Below are positions 1-8,143 of a stretch of 64,000 bases of DNA, in pieces. Positions within the stretch are counted from its first letter, which is position 1; every line of letters begins with the position of its first letter. This stretch comes from Duodenibacillus massiliensis (GTDB lineage: Bacteria; Pseudomonadota; Gammaproteobacteria; Burkholderiales; Burkholderiaceae_F): NCBI RefSeq assembly GCF_900128485.1, contig NZ_LT635861.1:15876-79875 (forward strand), read 5' to 3'. The translations under genes and the position numbers were made by a program. The notes below the pieces were generated by a model that saw nothing but the letters and a program-made list of their open reading frames with translations, made no database searches and was not told where the DNA came from.

Positions 1-710
1 TAGACAATCTTTTTTCCGGCGGCTTTAACGGTGCCGTCCGCGTTGCAGCACTCCCGATTCGTGTCTCTGCGGGAGCGGTCCATGGCACGTAAAAGACGCG
101 CAATCTCCTTTTCCTGAGAGACAGTGCCCGCGCTTACCAAAATCTTTTGCTGCCACTCGGGGCTGTAAAAAGTCATGGTCCTCGGGCCCGGATCAACAGC
201 CACCTTGAGATCCTTGGGAGCATAAACGTGCTTGACGGGCGGTACGCCTTCGACAATGAGCTGAACAAAGTAGCGCATACGGCCGCGGATCATCCGCCGG
301 ACAAGACGGCAGTATTTGACACGCTTAAAACCGGACGGATCTGTTGCTGAAAGAAGAGCTTCTTTCTGCCAGGCATCCGGCGCTTCAGCCTTTATCACCA
401 GATCCAGAACCTCGAGCGTCCACGTCTTAGCCTTCCAACGCAACCCTGTTTTGTTTGATTTTCCCTCAACGCTGTGCAAGCCCCGTTTAGCACTCTTAAA
501 CCGCGGCTGACCGCCCTGATGAAGCAGCCAGCGCTCAATGCCCTGCCAGACACGTGTGGCAATTTTCTGCGCTTCGTTGATGCCGATGCGCTTTGTAAAG
601 CCGCCCTTGGCACGGTGCTCTTTCACGACATCATGCAGGGCATACTCGGAAAGGCGGGCGGACTTCTGAATTTCCTTAAACCGCTTGTTGCGGTCTTTGC
701 CCTTGGGCAT
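1..710 (-). CDS. TnpB-like protein, partial
   Basis: N-terminal part of the same protein encoded at 62152-63573, a TnpB/OrfB-family protein (RuvC-like RNA-guided nuclease of IS200/IS605 and IS607 elements). The ATG at 710 begins MPKGKDRNKRF. The same frame continues upstream to an ATG at 890, but a TGA at 726-728 interrupts it. The right-hand copy has the identical stop, so either 710 is the real start or both copies descend from an already broken gene. The C-terminal half with the last catalytic Asp lies beyond base 1. Confidence 0.75.
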   Translation of the reverse strand, partial: MPKGKDRNKRFKEIQKSARLSEYALHDVVKEHRAKGGFTKRIGINEAQKIATRVWQGIERWLLHQGGQPRFKSAKRGLHSVEGKSNKTGLRWKAKTWTLEVLDLVIKAEAPDAWQKEALLSATDPSGFKRVKYCRLVRRMIRGRMRYFVQLIVEGVPPVKHVYAPKDLKVAVDPGPRTMTFYSPEWQQKILVSAGTVSQEKEIARLLRAMDRSRRDTNRECCNADGTVKAAGKKIV

Positions 711-1020
711 CGCGGCCGTGAGCTTTCATGCTTCAGTGCTTTTTATGGCGCGCACGCGTTTCTTTGCTGTTCCAAGAACAGCATTGAAGAGCTGGCGTGC
801 ATCGGAGAAGTAGGTCTCCAGTGCACTTTCCTGATCCTCTCCGATTTTCAGGCCCAGCTCGATGACAAAGGACGGTGTGCGCGATTTCATAGCGGCTGAA
901 TATACCTTAAGCGAAAACTATGTGCATGGTTTGGCTGCGTTTGCTCCAAGATTAAAAAATTTCGAAAGCCCGCATTCCTCCCGGGGCTCAAGCCCCGGGC
1001 TTCCTGCGGGAAATTCAGTG
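1..1020 (-). mobile_element. TnpB-only insertion element, copy A (cut by window edge)
   Basis: This stretch is the near-exact reverse complement of about 61840-62860, so the window carries two copies of one element in opposite orientation about 61 kb apart. The outer end (about 960-1020) holds a strong hairpin with arms CCCGGGGCT/AGCCCCGGG at 980-999, also present in the copies at 53956-53975 and 61862-61881. The three copies lose similarity just outside a shared GTGA, which sets the end near 1020. A single tnpB-type gene with subterminal hairpins and no clear terminal inverted repeat fits the IS200/IS605-IS607 (IS1341-like) group. The rest lies outside the window. Confidence 0.8.
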
Positions 1021-1146
1021 AACCAAGGCATGGTGGAGCGGTCGCTCCCGCACAATGTGCTCGGCATCGTGAGCGTGGACCGCGATCACAATGTGTACGT
1101 TCAGGGTATTTACGACGAGAGAAGTCACGTCTGCAAAAAGGCCTGA
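1021..1146 (+). pseudogene. C-terminal tail of an interrupted gene
   Basis: Immediately outside the element end, an open frame of about 40 codons (GMVERSLPHNVLGIV and onward) runs to a TGA at 1144-1146. It looks like the 3' end of a gene cut by the insertion, since no start lies on this side of the junction except inside the element. I do not recognise the family. It could also be chance coding; the terminator-like hairpin shortly after it favours a real gene end. Confidence 0.35.
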
Positions 1147-1208
1147 GCGGGTTGAGTGCGGCTGATGTGCTGCGCACACGGGCACTTACGCTTTAGCGCG
1201 TGATTATC

Positions 1209-1238
1209 AAAAAAGAGGCGGCTTCGGTCGCTTTTTTC
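1209..1238. terminator. Rho-independent terminator-like hairpin
   Basis: An A-rich arm with GGCG and a CGCTTTTTT arm close over a short GCTTCGGT-type loop, with further T runs. It would end transcription of the interrupted gene to its left and isolates dsbL. Confidence 0.5.
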
Positions 1239-1391
1239 ATTTTTTGAATAATCGTGTTTCGGTTTGCGGATGTTGCTCGCTGTAATCGTCAATTTCGCAA
1301 AACGGGTCCTGCACCTAAACTGCCCGTACATAAAAGCACACAGCGTAAGCCTGTGTGCGGTAACCGACATACTTCAAAGGATAAGCACATC

Positions 1392-2054
1392 ATGCAGCGC
1401 AGAACTCTCGTGGCCGCCGCGGCCGCTTTCGGACTGACTTCCACCGCACTTTCGGCCTTCGCCGCCGAAAAGGGCACCCAGTATGTGGTGCTCGATAAAC
1501 CGCTCCCGAACGCCGAAGGCACGCTCATTAAGGTCTTCTCCTACGACTGCCCGTTCTGCTACAAGTACGACGTGGGTGTTGATCCGCGGGTGCTGCCGCG
1601 CATCGAAAAAGAGGTGGGCTTGAAATTTAAGCCGATGCACCTCGAAACCAAGGGAACCTACGGCCGCTGCGCAAGCGTGTTTCTTGCGATGTGCATGCTC
1701 CGGGACGAAAAAGCCGGTGTTTCCATTGAAGACAAGAATTCGCTCTTTAAGAAAGCCAAGGACGCGATCTACAACGCCTACCACCGTAAGCAGGAGCGGT
1801 GGACGGCCGGCGAATCGGCGTTTTTGAAGACCATGACCGACGCCACGGGCCTCACCGCCGCCGACTACGAAGCCGCGAAAAAGGATGCTGCCGTGACGGC
1901 CTTGGCCGACAGCTGGAAGGTCACCTATGACGTCGCGAAGATCCAGGGTATTCCCGCTTACGTTGTCAACGGCAAGTACCTGATTATGACCAAGAGCATC
2001 CGTAACTTTGACGGCATGGTCTCGCTTGTGAAAGAACTCGCGGCCATGAAGTAA
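1392..2054 (+). CDS. dsbL: DsbL-like periplasmic thiol:disulfide oxidoreductase
   Basis: 220-aa DsbA-superfamily thioredoxin-fold protein that would introduce disulfides into exported proteins in the periplasm. A Sec signal peptide is visible (MQRRTLVAAAAAFGL, cleavage near ALSAFA/AE). The redox motif CPFC sits at about residues 53-56 (YDCPFCYK), and a cis-Pro loop is seen in GIPAYVVNG near 190. The ATG at 1392 is preceded by AAAGGA about 10 nt upstream, so the longer open frame from 1254 is rejected. The next gene, 26 nt downstream, encodes a DsbI-like membrane partner, which makes DsbL more likely than general DsbA; a second DsbA is at 56935. The arylsulfate sulfotransferase often found with DsbL/DsbI is not in the window. 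Confidence 0.85.
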   Translation: MQRRTLVAAAAAFGLTSTALSAFAAEKGTQYVVLDKPLPNAEGTLIKVFSYDCPFCYKYDVGVDPRVLPRIEKEVGLKFKPMHLETKGTYGRCASVFLAMCMLRDEKAGVSIEDKNSLFKKAKDAIYNAYHRKQERWTAGESAFLKTMTDATGLTAADYEAAKKDAAVTALADSWKVTYDVAKIQGIPAYVVNGKYLIMTKSIRNFDGMVSLVKELAAMK

Positions 2055-2079
2055 GCCGGTGGCGCAAAGGAGAAAAACT

Positions 2080-2751
2080 ATGCAATGCATGTCTTGGTCG
2101 GGGCGCCTTAAGGCCGATCCCGTCGGAGAAATTGCCCGTTGGTCAGACATGCGCTGGCCGTGGTTACTCATTATCTTTTTAAGCTGCGCCCTCGTTGTGA
2201 TTGCGCACAACGTGTTTCAGGTGTGGCTCTACATGAAGCCCTGCGAGCAGTGCGTCTACATCCGCTTTGGGTTCCTGGTGGTTGCTTTGGGCGCTTTGAT
2301 TACCGTCATTAATCCCAAAAACCTCATTCTGAAGCTCGTCGGGCTCGTGGTGAGCGTTTACGGGGCGGTCTACGGCCTCATGTGCTCCTTTAAGCTCTCG
2401 GCCATTCATCACGCGATTCACGGTGACGATATGGAGGCGGTCTTCGGGATGCAGGGGTGCTCTCTGGAACCGAAGTATCCCTTCGGGCTTGCGTTGGAAA
2501 AGTGGGCGCCGGACTGGTTTTTGCCCACCGGTGACTGCGGCTACGACACGGCGGTGGTGCCTGACGGTACGGTGCTTTCTTCCGCGCAGCAGTTTTTGAT
2601 CAACATGTATAACAGCGCCGACAGCTGGTATCTGATTCCGGCCTGGAAGTTCATGAGCATGGCGCAGTGCTGCATCCTCGCTTTCGGTGTGGCGCTCGTG
2701 ATGGTCGTGGTTTTAACGGGCTCTTCGTTCTGGAAACGCTTTAAGGCCTGA
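2080..2751 (+). CDS. dsbI: DsbI/DsbB-like membrane disulfide oxidoreductase
   Basis: 223-aa inner-membrane protein expected to reoxidise the upstream DsbL and pass electrons to quinone. Four hydrophobic segments are visible (about 28-48, 63-82, 86-105 and a C-terminal one near 195-215). The first periplasmic Cys pair is in PCEQCVYIR (about residue 52), and further periplasmic cysteines lie near 127 and 147 (GMQGCS, GDCGY). The long second periplasmic loop and the PCEQC motif fit DsbI rather than classical DsbB. The start at 2080 is chosen because AAAGGAG lies 7-12 nt upstream; a GTG at 2059 has no such site. Coupled with dsbL. Confidence 0.85.
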   Translation: MQCMSWSGRLKADPVGEIARWSDMRWPWLLIIFLSCALVVIAHNVFQVWLYMKPCEQCVYIRFGFLVVALGALITVINPKNLILKLVGLVVSVYGAVYGLMCSFKLSAIHHAIHGDDMEAVFGMQGCSLEPKYPFGLALEKWAPDWFLPTGDCGYDTAVVPDGTVLSSAQQFLINMYNSADSWYLIPAWKFMSMAQCCILAFGVALVMVVVLTGSSFWKRFKA

Positions 2752-2781
2752 AGACCGCATTACGGACGTAAAGCTTCTCAG

Positions 2782-2814
2782 CGCCGCTTTCCTTTGCCGG
2801 GAGCGGCGTTTTTG
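2782..2814 (+). terminator. Terminator of dsbL-dsbI
   Basis: Arms CGCCGCT and AGCGGCG close a 13-nt loop and are followed by TTTTTG, a standard intrinsic terminator 30 nt after the dsbI stop. Confidence 0.8.
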
Positions 2815-2839
2815 TCGCCGGCTGATGCGTAATCTGTCG

Positions 2840-2864
2840 AATCTAACGTTAGAAACGTTAGATT
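2840..2864. promoter_or_regulatory. Perfect 11-bp inverted repeat, probable operator
   Basis: AATCTAACGTT, three bases, then the exact reverse complement AACGTTAGATT. A related half (AGATTAGGCGTTAG) follows at about 2880-2893. The 304-bp gap between dsbI and the downstream cystathionine beta-lyase gene holds nothing else obvious. A T run begins about 7 bp after the repeat, so a second terminator is possible, but the AT-rich perfect dyad looks more like a repressor site. Confidence 0.5.
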
Positions 2865-3055
2865 AGGCCGTTTTTTGTCAGATTAGGCGTTAGAAAAACC
2901 AGCCGTGACCGGTTTGTGAAATGGGTCGGATCATTGTGAAAGAGATCGGGCAGCATGGTAAAGACGCAGTCTCGCGGTAATGCCTCAAAAGTGCTCAGGC
3001 GCCGCCGTTACATTTGGCTGTATCCTTTCCGGACTTGTGTCGTAAGGAACTTTTC

Positions 3056-4243
3056 ATGACCAACAAAACGCCGGGCGACAAAACGTTGCTCACGCACGCA
3101 GGGCGCCCTTTTAATCCGGCTTTTCCGTACGTCAATCCCCCGGTGGTGAGAGCTTCCACCGTGCTTTTTGAGTCCGTGCACCGCATGCACGAGTGCGAAG
3201 CGCACCGCAATACCGGCATCAAGGACTCCCCCACTTACGGGATCTGGGGCACACCCACGCATGAAGCGTTTTATGAGGCTTTAAAAGCCCTTGAGGGCCC
3301 TGAAGCCGTCGGCGCCTGGGCGTTTTCAACGGGGCTTGCGGCCTGCACAGTGCCTCTGATGGCTTTTGTGAGCGCCGGAGACCATGCGCTCTTTGCCGAC
3401 ACGGTCTACGGCCCCACGCGCGACTTTGCCGAAAACGTGCTCACGCGCTTTGGGGTGGAGGTGGAGTTTTACGAACCCAGAATCGGCGCCGGGATTGAAA
3501 AGCTCATCCGCGCAAACACCAAACTCGTGATGATGGAAACGGTGGGTACGCACAGTTTTGAGCTGCAGGACGTGCCCGCGATTGCCGCCGTGTGCCGTAA
3601 GCACAACGTCATATCCGTCATTGACAACACGTGGGCAACGCCTCTGTACTTTAAGCCCTTGGATCACGGCGTTGACATGGTTATCCACGCAGCAACGAAG
3701 TACATTGCGGGGGCTTCTGACCTGATGATGGGCGTGGTGATCTGCAACAAAAAAGCCTGGAAGCCCGTCTTTCAGCTTGTGGCCGACACCGGTCAGGCAA
3801 CGCCTTCGGACGACGTTTATCTCGCGTATCGGGGACTGCACAGCATGGCCGCGCGCATGAAGGCCGCGGAAGATGGCGCCGCTCAGGTTATCGCCTGGTT
3901 TAAGGCGCAGCCTGAAGTCGAAGCCATTCTCTGGCCCGCAGACCCCGATAGCCCCGACTATGCGCTCTGGAAGCGGGACTATAAGGGAGCGTCACCCCTG
4001 TTCGGTGTGCGCTTTAAGCCCGAGTGGGCGGGGAAACTGGAACCCATGGTGGACGCCTTAAAACTCATCGGCCGCGGGTACTCCTGGGGCGGCTACGAGA
4101 GTCTTCTCGTGATGAGTTACGGAAAGCGCACGACCGGGAAGGTTCCCTTTGACCGGATGATCCGCATGGCGGTGGGCCTGGAAGATCCGGCGGATCTCAT
4201 TGCGGATCTCGAGCAGGCGTTTGCAGCGTTAAGGAACCACTGA
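3056..4243 (+). CDS. metC: Cystathionine beta-lyase-type PLP enzyme
   Basis: 395-aa cytoplasmic Cys/Met-metabolism PLP enzyme; the family member MetC cleaves cystathionine to homocysteine, pyruvate and ammonia. The PLP-binding Lys is in HAATKYIAGASD (about residue 209). The upstream IDNTWATPLYFKPL and the C-terminal SWGGYESL are hallmarks of the MetC branch. The ATG at 3056 follows TAAGGA with suitable spacing; upstream alternatives lack a ribosome site. It stands alone between a 304-bp regulatory gap and a terminator. Paralogues with gamma-lyase or C-S lyase activity cannot be excluded from sequence alone. Confidence 0.85.
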   Translation: MTNKTPGDKTLLTHAGRPFNPAFPYVNPPVVRASTVLFESVHRMHECEAHRNTGIKDSPTYGIWGTPTHEAFYEALKALEGPEAVGAWAFSTGLAACTVPLMAFVSAGDHALFADTVYGPTRDFAENVLTRFGVEVEFYEPRIGAGIEKLIRANTKLVMMETVGTHSFELQDVPAIAAVCRKHNVISVIDNTWATPLYFKPLDHGVDMVIHAATKYIAGASDLMMGVVICNKKAWKPVFQLVADTGQATPSDDVYLAYRGLHSMAARMKAAEDGAAQVIAWFKAQPEVEAILWPADPDSPDYALWKRDYKGASPLFGVRFKPEWAGKLEPMVDALKLIGRGYSWGGYESLLVMSYGKRTTGKVPFDRMIRMAVGLEDPADLIADLEQAFAALRNH

Positions 4244-4266
4244 TTTCCAACGGCCGCAGAACACGT

Positions 4267-4304
4267 AAGCCGCTGTGTCGGGTGACTGACAGAGCGGCTT
4301 TTGC
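4267..4304 (+). terminator. Terminator after metC
   Basis: Arms AAGCCGCT and AGCGGCTT with the loop between, followed by TTTGCTCT, 24 nt after the metC stop. Confidence 0.75.
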
Positions 4305-4449
4305 TCTCCTCAGAGGATTTTCGCGGGAGCGGGTTAGCGCCGACTCTTACCAACTTATCCGCGGTTATCCGAGAAATCCATAAAAACCCCGGCAAACCCG
4401 CTGAATTCCGTGCTGATTTCCATTGAGCTGTCGGTCAGTCAGGCGAACT

Positions 4450-4478
4450 TTGCGGTTTTTCTTTGCTTCCGCTATATT
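4450..4478 (+). promoter_or_regulatory. Putative promoter giving a leaderless marR mRNA
   Basis: A TATATT -10 candidate at 4473-4478 lies 17 bp after TTGCGG (4450-4455). The predicted start of transcription falls on or next to the A of the marR ATG at 4485, and no purine-rich ribosome site precedes that ATG. This is inference from spacing only. Confidence 0.4.
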
Positions 4479-4494
4479 GTTCGTATGCGAACAA
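4477..4494. promoter_or_regulatory. MarR operator, site 1 (overlaps marR start codon)
   Basis: TTGTTCG-TATG-CGAACAA, a 7-bp-arm palindrome that contains the marR start codon in its spacer. The same arms recur at 4975-4992 before the cupin gene with a different spacer (CAGA). Two identical arm pairs with unrelated centres, one at each gene, are strong evidence for a dimer-binding operator of this MarR protein. Confidence 0.75.
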
Positions 4495-4934
4495 ATAAAC
4501 ATACACCGTCACCGGCCCAAGAGCTGCCGCGAAAGATCGCCCGTCTGCATGCTTTGACGCGCGCCCGTATCGAAGCGCTTTTGGCCCAACACGGCATCAC
4601 CGATATTGAGCCCTGCCACGGGGATATTTTTACGGTGCTTTTTGCCGAGAAGAGCCTGCCGCTTACGGAACTCGCGGCAAAAACGCACCGCTGCAAGTCA
4701 ACGGTTTCGGTGATGGTGGGGCGCCTGGTGAAAGCAGGGTGGCTTCAAAAAACAGCTGATCCCGAGGATGCGAGGCGCATAACGGTCGCTTTAACCGAGA
4801 AGGGCCGAAAGATTGAGGGCATTTTTGAAGCGGTGTCTGAGGCGCTTATCAAAGACCTTTCCGCCGGTTTTACCGAAGAAGAGCTTCGGGTCTTCGAGGG
4901 GCTCATGGACCGGATGTCGGGTAACTTTTCCTGA
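4485..4934 (+). CDS. MarR-family transcriptional regulator
   Basis: 149-aa winged-helix regulator. The HTH and wing are visible in LPLTELAAKTHRCKSTVSVMV, followed by the typical wing DPEDARRITVALTEKG (about residues 93-110), with dimerisation helices at both ends. The start at 4485 is chosen because homology begins a few residues later and the palindromic operator is centred there; a longer open frame begins at 4410 but would translate across the promoter. It is probably autorepressed and also controls the cupin gene 75 nt downstream, which carries the same operator. The inducer is unknown. Confidence 0.85.
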   Translation: MRTNKHTPSPAQELPRKIARLHALTRARIEALLAQHGITDIEPCHGDIFTVLFAEKSLPLTELAAKTHRCKSTVSVMVGRLVKAGWLQKTADPEDARRITVALTEKGRKIEGIFEAVSEALIKDLSAGFTEEELRVFEGLMDRMSGNFS

Positions 4935-4974
4935 AAACCAATTTTTTTCTTTAACTACATTGTCTGCGGTCATT

Positions 4975-4992
4975 TTGTTCGCAGACGAACAA
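4975..4992. promoter_or_regulatory. MarR operator, site 2 (before cupin gene)
   Basis: TTGTTCG-CAGA-CGAACAA; the arms are identical to 4477-4494. It lies 17 bp before the GTG start of the cupin gene and just upstream of its AGGAG ribosome site. Confidence 0.75.
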
Positions 4993-5009
4993 TTTAGGAG
5001 ACCATCAAA

Positions 5010-5390
5010 GTGACAAACAACAACTTTGCACTGCTGCACACGGGTGATGCAGCCCGTCAGGAACTGCATGACGCGCTGGGACTTACGGGCTGCGAGGTAT
5101 CGGTGAATACGCTGCCCGCGGGCGCCGGCATTCCTTTTGTGCACGCGCACACCAAAAACGAAGAGGTTTACGGCGTGTTGGCCGGAAGCGGTGAACTCTG
5201 GCTTGACGGGGAGACGCATCCCGTCATGAAGGGCGATTGGTTTCGGATTTCGCCTGCTGGTAAACGCGCTTTAAAAGCGGGAGCGGAAGGCATGAGCTAC
5301 ATCTGCATTCAGGCTAAGGCCGGAAGTCTTGAGGGCTTTACTGCTACGGACGGCGTGCTTTGCGAGGAAAAGGCTCCCTGGATGAAGTAA
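5010..5390 (+). CDS. Small cupin-domain protein
   Basis: 126-aa single-domain cupin_2 protein. Cupin motif 1 is visible as HAHTKNEEVYGVLAGSG with metal ligands His-x-His and Glu (about residues 46-53), then a second strand pair with MKGDWFRISP. It begins with GTG at 5010, 9 nt after AGGAG (4996-5000). Control by the neighbouring MarR is strongly suggested by the shared operator. Such MarR-cupin pairs often act on small electrophiles, quinones or phenolics, but nothing in the sequence identifies a substrate here. Confidence 0.8.
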   Translation: MTNNNFALLHTGDAARQELHDALGLTGCEVSVNTLPAGAGIPFVHAHTKNEEVYGVLAGSGELWLDGETHPVMKGDWFRISPAGKRALKAGAEGMSYICIQAKAGSLEGFTATDGVLCEEKAPWMK

Positions 5391-5409
5391 GGCCGGGTGA
5401 GGTTAAGAG

Positions 5410-5435
5410 CGGGGAGCCTGGATGCTCCCGTTTTT
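5410..5435 (+). terminator. Terminator between cupin gene and ade
   Basis: CGGGGAGC and GCTCCCG arms with a 6-nt loop, followed by TTTTT. It sits between two converging genes. Confidence 0.75.
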
Positions 5436-5436
5436 G

Positions 5437-7197
5437 TCAGACCTCAACCGTGGTAAACGCAAAGCGCGTCACATCAAAAAGTCCCATATCGGTGAGCCTG
5501 ACGGCCGGAATGACGGGTAAGGCGGTAAAAGCCATCGTCATCACCGGGTCAATGCCTTCGGCAAAGTCAAAAAGAGAACGCAGTTTCGCGTAAAACGCCG
5601 CTTGTTTTTCAATAAAGACTTCGGCTGTCTCCGTTGTCATGAGACCGGCAACGGGAAGCGCGAGCAGCGCTTCAACGTGCCCCTTTTTCACCAAAACCAT
5701 GCCGCCTCCGGTACAGCGAAGTGCTTCAGCCGCCGTGAGCATATCCGCATCGCTGCCGCCCGCGATGATGAGGTTGTGGCTGTCGTGGGCGACGGTGACC
5801 GCAACGGCGCCGTCCATGCGTGCATCTTCCCGGATGTAACCCGAAAGGATTGCAAGACCGCGGTTTCCTGTGGCGTGATGCCGTTCAATGACGGCAAGCT
5901 TCACCAGGCCCGGATTGCGGGCGGCGTCAAAACGGCCGTCTGAGGTCACCACGGGCCGGATGTCTTCTTCGGTGAGAAGATCGTTTGGCACAAGCCGGAT
6001 CACACGCGCCTGCCTGCCGGTGAGCGGGAGTGCAAAGGTCTTTTCTGAGAGCGGCCCGGTATTGACGCGCGAGAGCACGGTGTCGGGAATTGTTTTGACG
6101 GGGGCTTTCCAAATGATCTGGCCCTCTTGTGCGGCAAGGCGGCCTTTTAAAAACACGTCCGTTACGTTGAAGTCCGTGAGGTCGTCGACCACCGCAAGAT
6201 CAGCGCGCCAGCCCGGTGCCACGGCTCCGACTTCTTTCAGACCGTAGTGCCGTGCGGCGTTAATCGTCGCCATACGTACGGCTTCCATGGCGGGAAGTCC
6301 TTCCTCAACCGCGATTCTGAGGTGCTTTTGCATGTGCCCGCGTGCCTTGACATCGCAGGCGTGCGCGTCGTCGTTACAGAAAAGGCAGGATGCGGCGTTC
6401 TCCGGCGTGACGGCTTTCAGCAGCGTTCTGAGCGTGCGTGCTGAAGACCCTTCGCGCAAGTTAACGGCCATGCCGCAGGCAATGCGCTCTCTTACCTCCT
6501 CAGGCGTGGAACACTCGTGATCGCTTGTGATGCCGGCCGCGGCAAAGCGTTGCAGATTAATGCCTTTGACGCCCGGCGCGTGACCGTCCACAGGCCGCCC
6601 CAAAGACCGGGCAAGCGCAATCTTTTTGAGTAGTTTTTCGTCGCCCGCCAACACCCCGGGTACGTTCATGACTTCGGCCAGGCCCAGTACCGTGGGATCG
6701 TTAAAAAAGGGGGCAAGATCGTCGGCTTCAAGCACGGCGCCAGCGTGCTCAAAGGGCGTTGCAGGTACGCAGGAAGGCAGCATGAAGCGGATGTCAAGCG
6801 GGCAGCCTTCGGCGTTTTCGATCATGAAACGGATGCCCTCGGTTCCCAGTACATTGGCAATCTCATGGGGATCGGCAACGACGGTCCCCGTGCCTTCCGG
6901 GACAACGAGATCGCTGAAATGCGCCGGCGTGAGCATCGAGCTTTCGATATGCACGTGCGAGTCAATAAACGCAGGAAGAATGGTTTTTCCGGTGAGATCG
7001 ACGATTTCTCTGGCTTTGACGCTGCCCGTGGGAACAAGTCCCGTGATGCGGTCACCAGTTATGAGCACGTCGACTCCCGTAAGCCACACGCCGTTAAAAA
7101 CATCGGCCGCGACGGCCCCGGTGAGACAAAGATCCGGCAAGCTGGCGGCAAGGCGCGCTTGGAGGTTGCGGACGGCGGGGGTGAGGGTGTCGGGCAT
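5437..7197 (-). CDS. ade: Adenine deaminase
   Basis: 586-aa amidohydrolase of the Ade/AdeC family, converting adenine to hypoxanthine and ammonia in purine salvage. Metal-site motifs in order: DSHVHIESSML (about 99-109), ADPHEIANV (about 128), GHAPGV, TSDHEC and CNDDAH (about 285). The family-specific C-terminal domain is present, with HDSHN and GGGMVLV. Length matches the family. It converges on the cupin gene and shares its terminator. The start at 7197 puts the conserved region at a normal distance. Confidence 0.92.
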   Translation of the reverse strand: MPDTLTPAVRNLQARLAASLPDLCLTGAVAADVFNGVWLTGVDVLITGDRITGLVPTGSVKAREIVDLTGKTILPAFIDSHVHIESSMLTPAHFSDLVVPEGTGTVVADPHEIANVLGTEGIRFMIENAEGCPLDIRFMLPSCVPATPFEHAGAVLEADDLAPFFNDPTVLGLAEVMNVPGVLAGDEKLLKKIALARSLGRPVDGHAPGVKGINLQRFAAAGITSDHECSTPEEVRERIACGMAVNLREGSSARTLRTLLKAVTPENAASCLFCNDDAHACDVKARGHMQKHLRIAVEEGLPAMEAVRMATINAARHYGLKEVGAVAPGWRADLAVVDDLTDFNVTDVFLKGRLAAQEGQIIWKAPVKTIPDTVLSRVNTGPLSEKTFALPLTGRQARVIRLVPNDLLTEEDIRPVVTSDGRFDAARNPGLVKLAVIERHHATGNRGLAILSGYIREDARMDGAVAVTVAHDSHNLIIAGGSDADMLTAAEALRCTGGGMVLVKKGHVEALLALPVAGLMTTETAEVFIEKQAAFYAKLRSLFDFAEGIDPVMTMAFTALPVIPAVRLTDMGLFDVTRFAFTTVEV

Positions 7198-7358
7198 GGC
7201 GGAGTCCTTGGGGAGGCCGGGGCGGACGCCGGCGGATGGTTTTTTTGCTGGTGTGGCAGAGGTTGTCGCCTTAAAAACAGGCGGCTGCCGATGCTGATGA
7301 GAGTATATGCAGTCTGAGCCTCAACTGACGCAGGCCTGACCGATAAGAAGCGCAATCC

Positions 7359-7928
7359 GTGAAAAACCTTCTGCCGCTTGTGAGCGGCATCACCGCGACG
7401 ACCAGTACGTCACCGCAGCTGCTGGAAAGTCTGCAGAAGCGCGAAATCGATCTTGCCTTTGTGACGGGCGCGTTTTCTGAGGTGCAGGGTGTTGCCAGAG
7501 CGCTCATTTACGAGGATGACGCCGTGATTGTGCTTCCGGCAGACCTGGCAGCACAGAAAAAGGGCCCCTGGAGTTGGGACGATCTGCGCTTTTGCGGTCT
7601 GCCCTTAATCCGTTTTGTCCGCGAGGGCGGTGGCGGCCGGCTGAACGAAAGTTTCATCAGCACATTGGGCTTTGATTTTCCTCAGCGCATCGAAGTCGAC
7701 AACAACAGCACGATGCTTTCGCTGGTGGAAAAAGGGGTGGGGTGGGCGCTTGTTGTCTCCTCTGTCTTCCGGCAGTACCCCGATGACAACGGGCGGCTGT
7801 ATGTGCAAAGGCTTCCTGACGCACAGTTAAAGCACGCAATCTATCTGATTTCCCGTGAGCGGAAGATGCCCGAGACCGTTGAAGCCGTGGCATCAGAGGC
7901 AAGGAAAATTACGCTGAAAGTCGCTTGA
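7359..7928 (+). pseudogene. LysR-type regulator lacking its DNA-binding domain
   Basis: The 189 residues correspond only to the C-terminal effector-binding half of a LysR regulator (SLQKREIDLAFVTGAF, then LPLIRFV and LSLVEKGVGWALV). It resembles the same half of the regulator at 24791 (WSWxxLxxCGxPLxR is shared). No N-terminal winged helix can be read in any frame between 7198 and 7358. It begins at a GTG without a clear ribosome site. Most likely a remnant after deletion; a DNA-free ligand-binding protein is possible but less likely. Its last codons form the first unit of the repeat array that follows. Confidence 0.65.
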
Positions 7929-8100
7929 AAGAATGTAGAGATAGGATAAAAAGTCCCTTGAAAAAATGTTTATTAGTAGCTGAAAGTCGCTATAAAAAGT
8001 GTTTGATTTGTATGAAAACTCCATTGAAAAAATGTAAATTTGATACGAAAAGTCGCTATAAAAAATGTAAGATTAAACAAAAAGTCGCTTGAAAAAATAT
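7917..8100. repeat. Six imperfect 33-bp tandem repeats
   Basis: Units begin at 7917, 7950, 7983, 8016, 8049 and 8081, so the period is 33 bp (32 for the last step). Each opens with a core close to AAAGTCGCTTGAAAAAATG and ends with about 13 AT-rich variable bases. The first unit overlaps the last codons and stop of the LysR remnant. The array leads directly into the ATPase gene at 8144. Function unknown; see findings. Confidence 0.8.
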
Positions 8101-8143
8101 TAAATACATAGTTAATTTATTGATAATAGACTGTTTTATTCGT

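Noticed and set aside
1254-1391. N-terminal extension of DsbL
   Set aside because: It would put 46 non-hydrophobic residues before a good signal peptide, and the ribosome site belongs to ATG 1392.
7917-8100. CRISPR array
   Set aside because: The units diverge from each other, the would-be spacers are only ~13 bp and similar in composition, and no cas gene is present.
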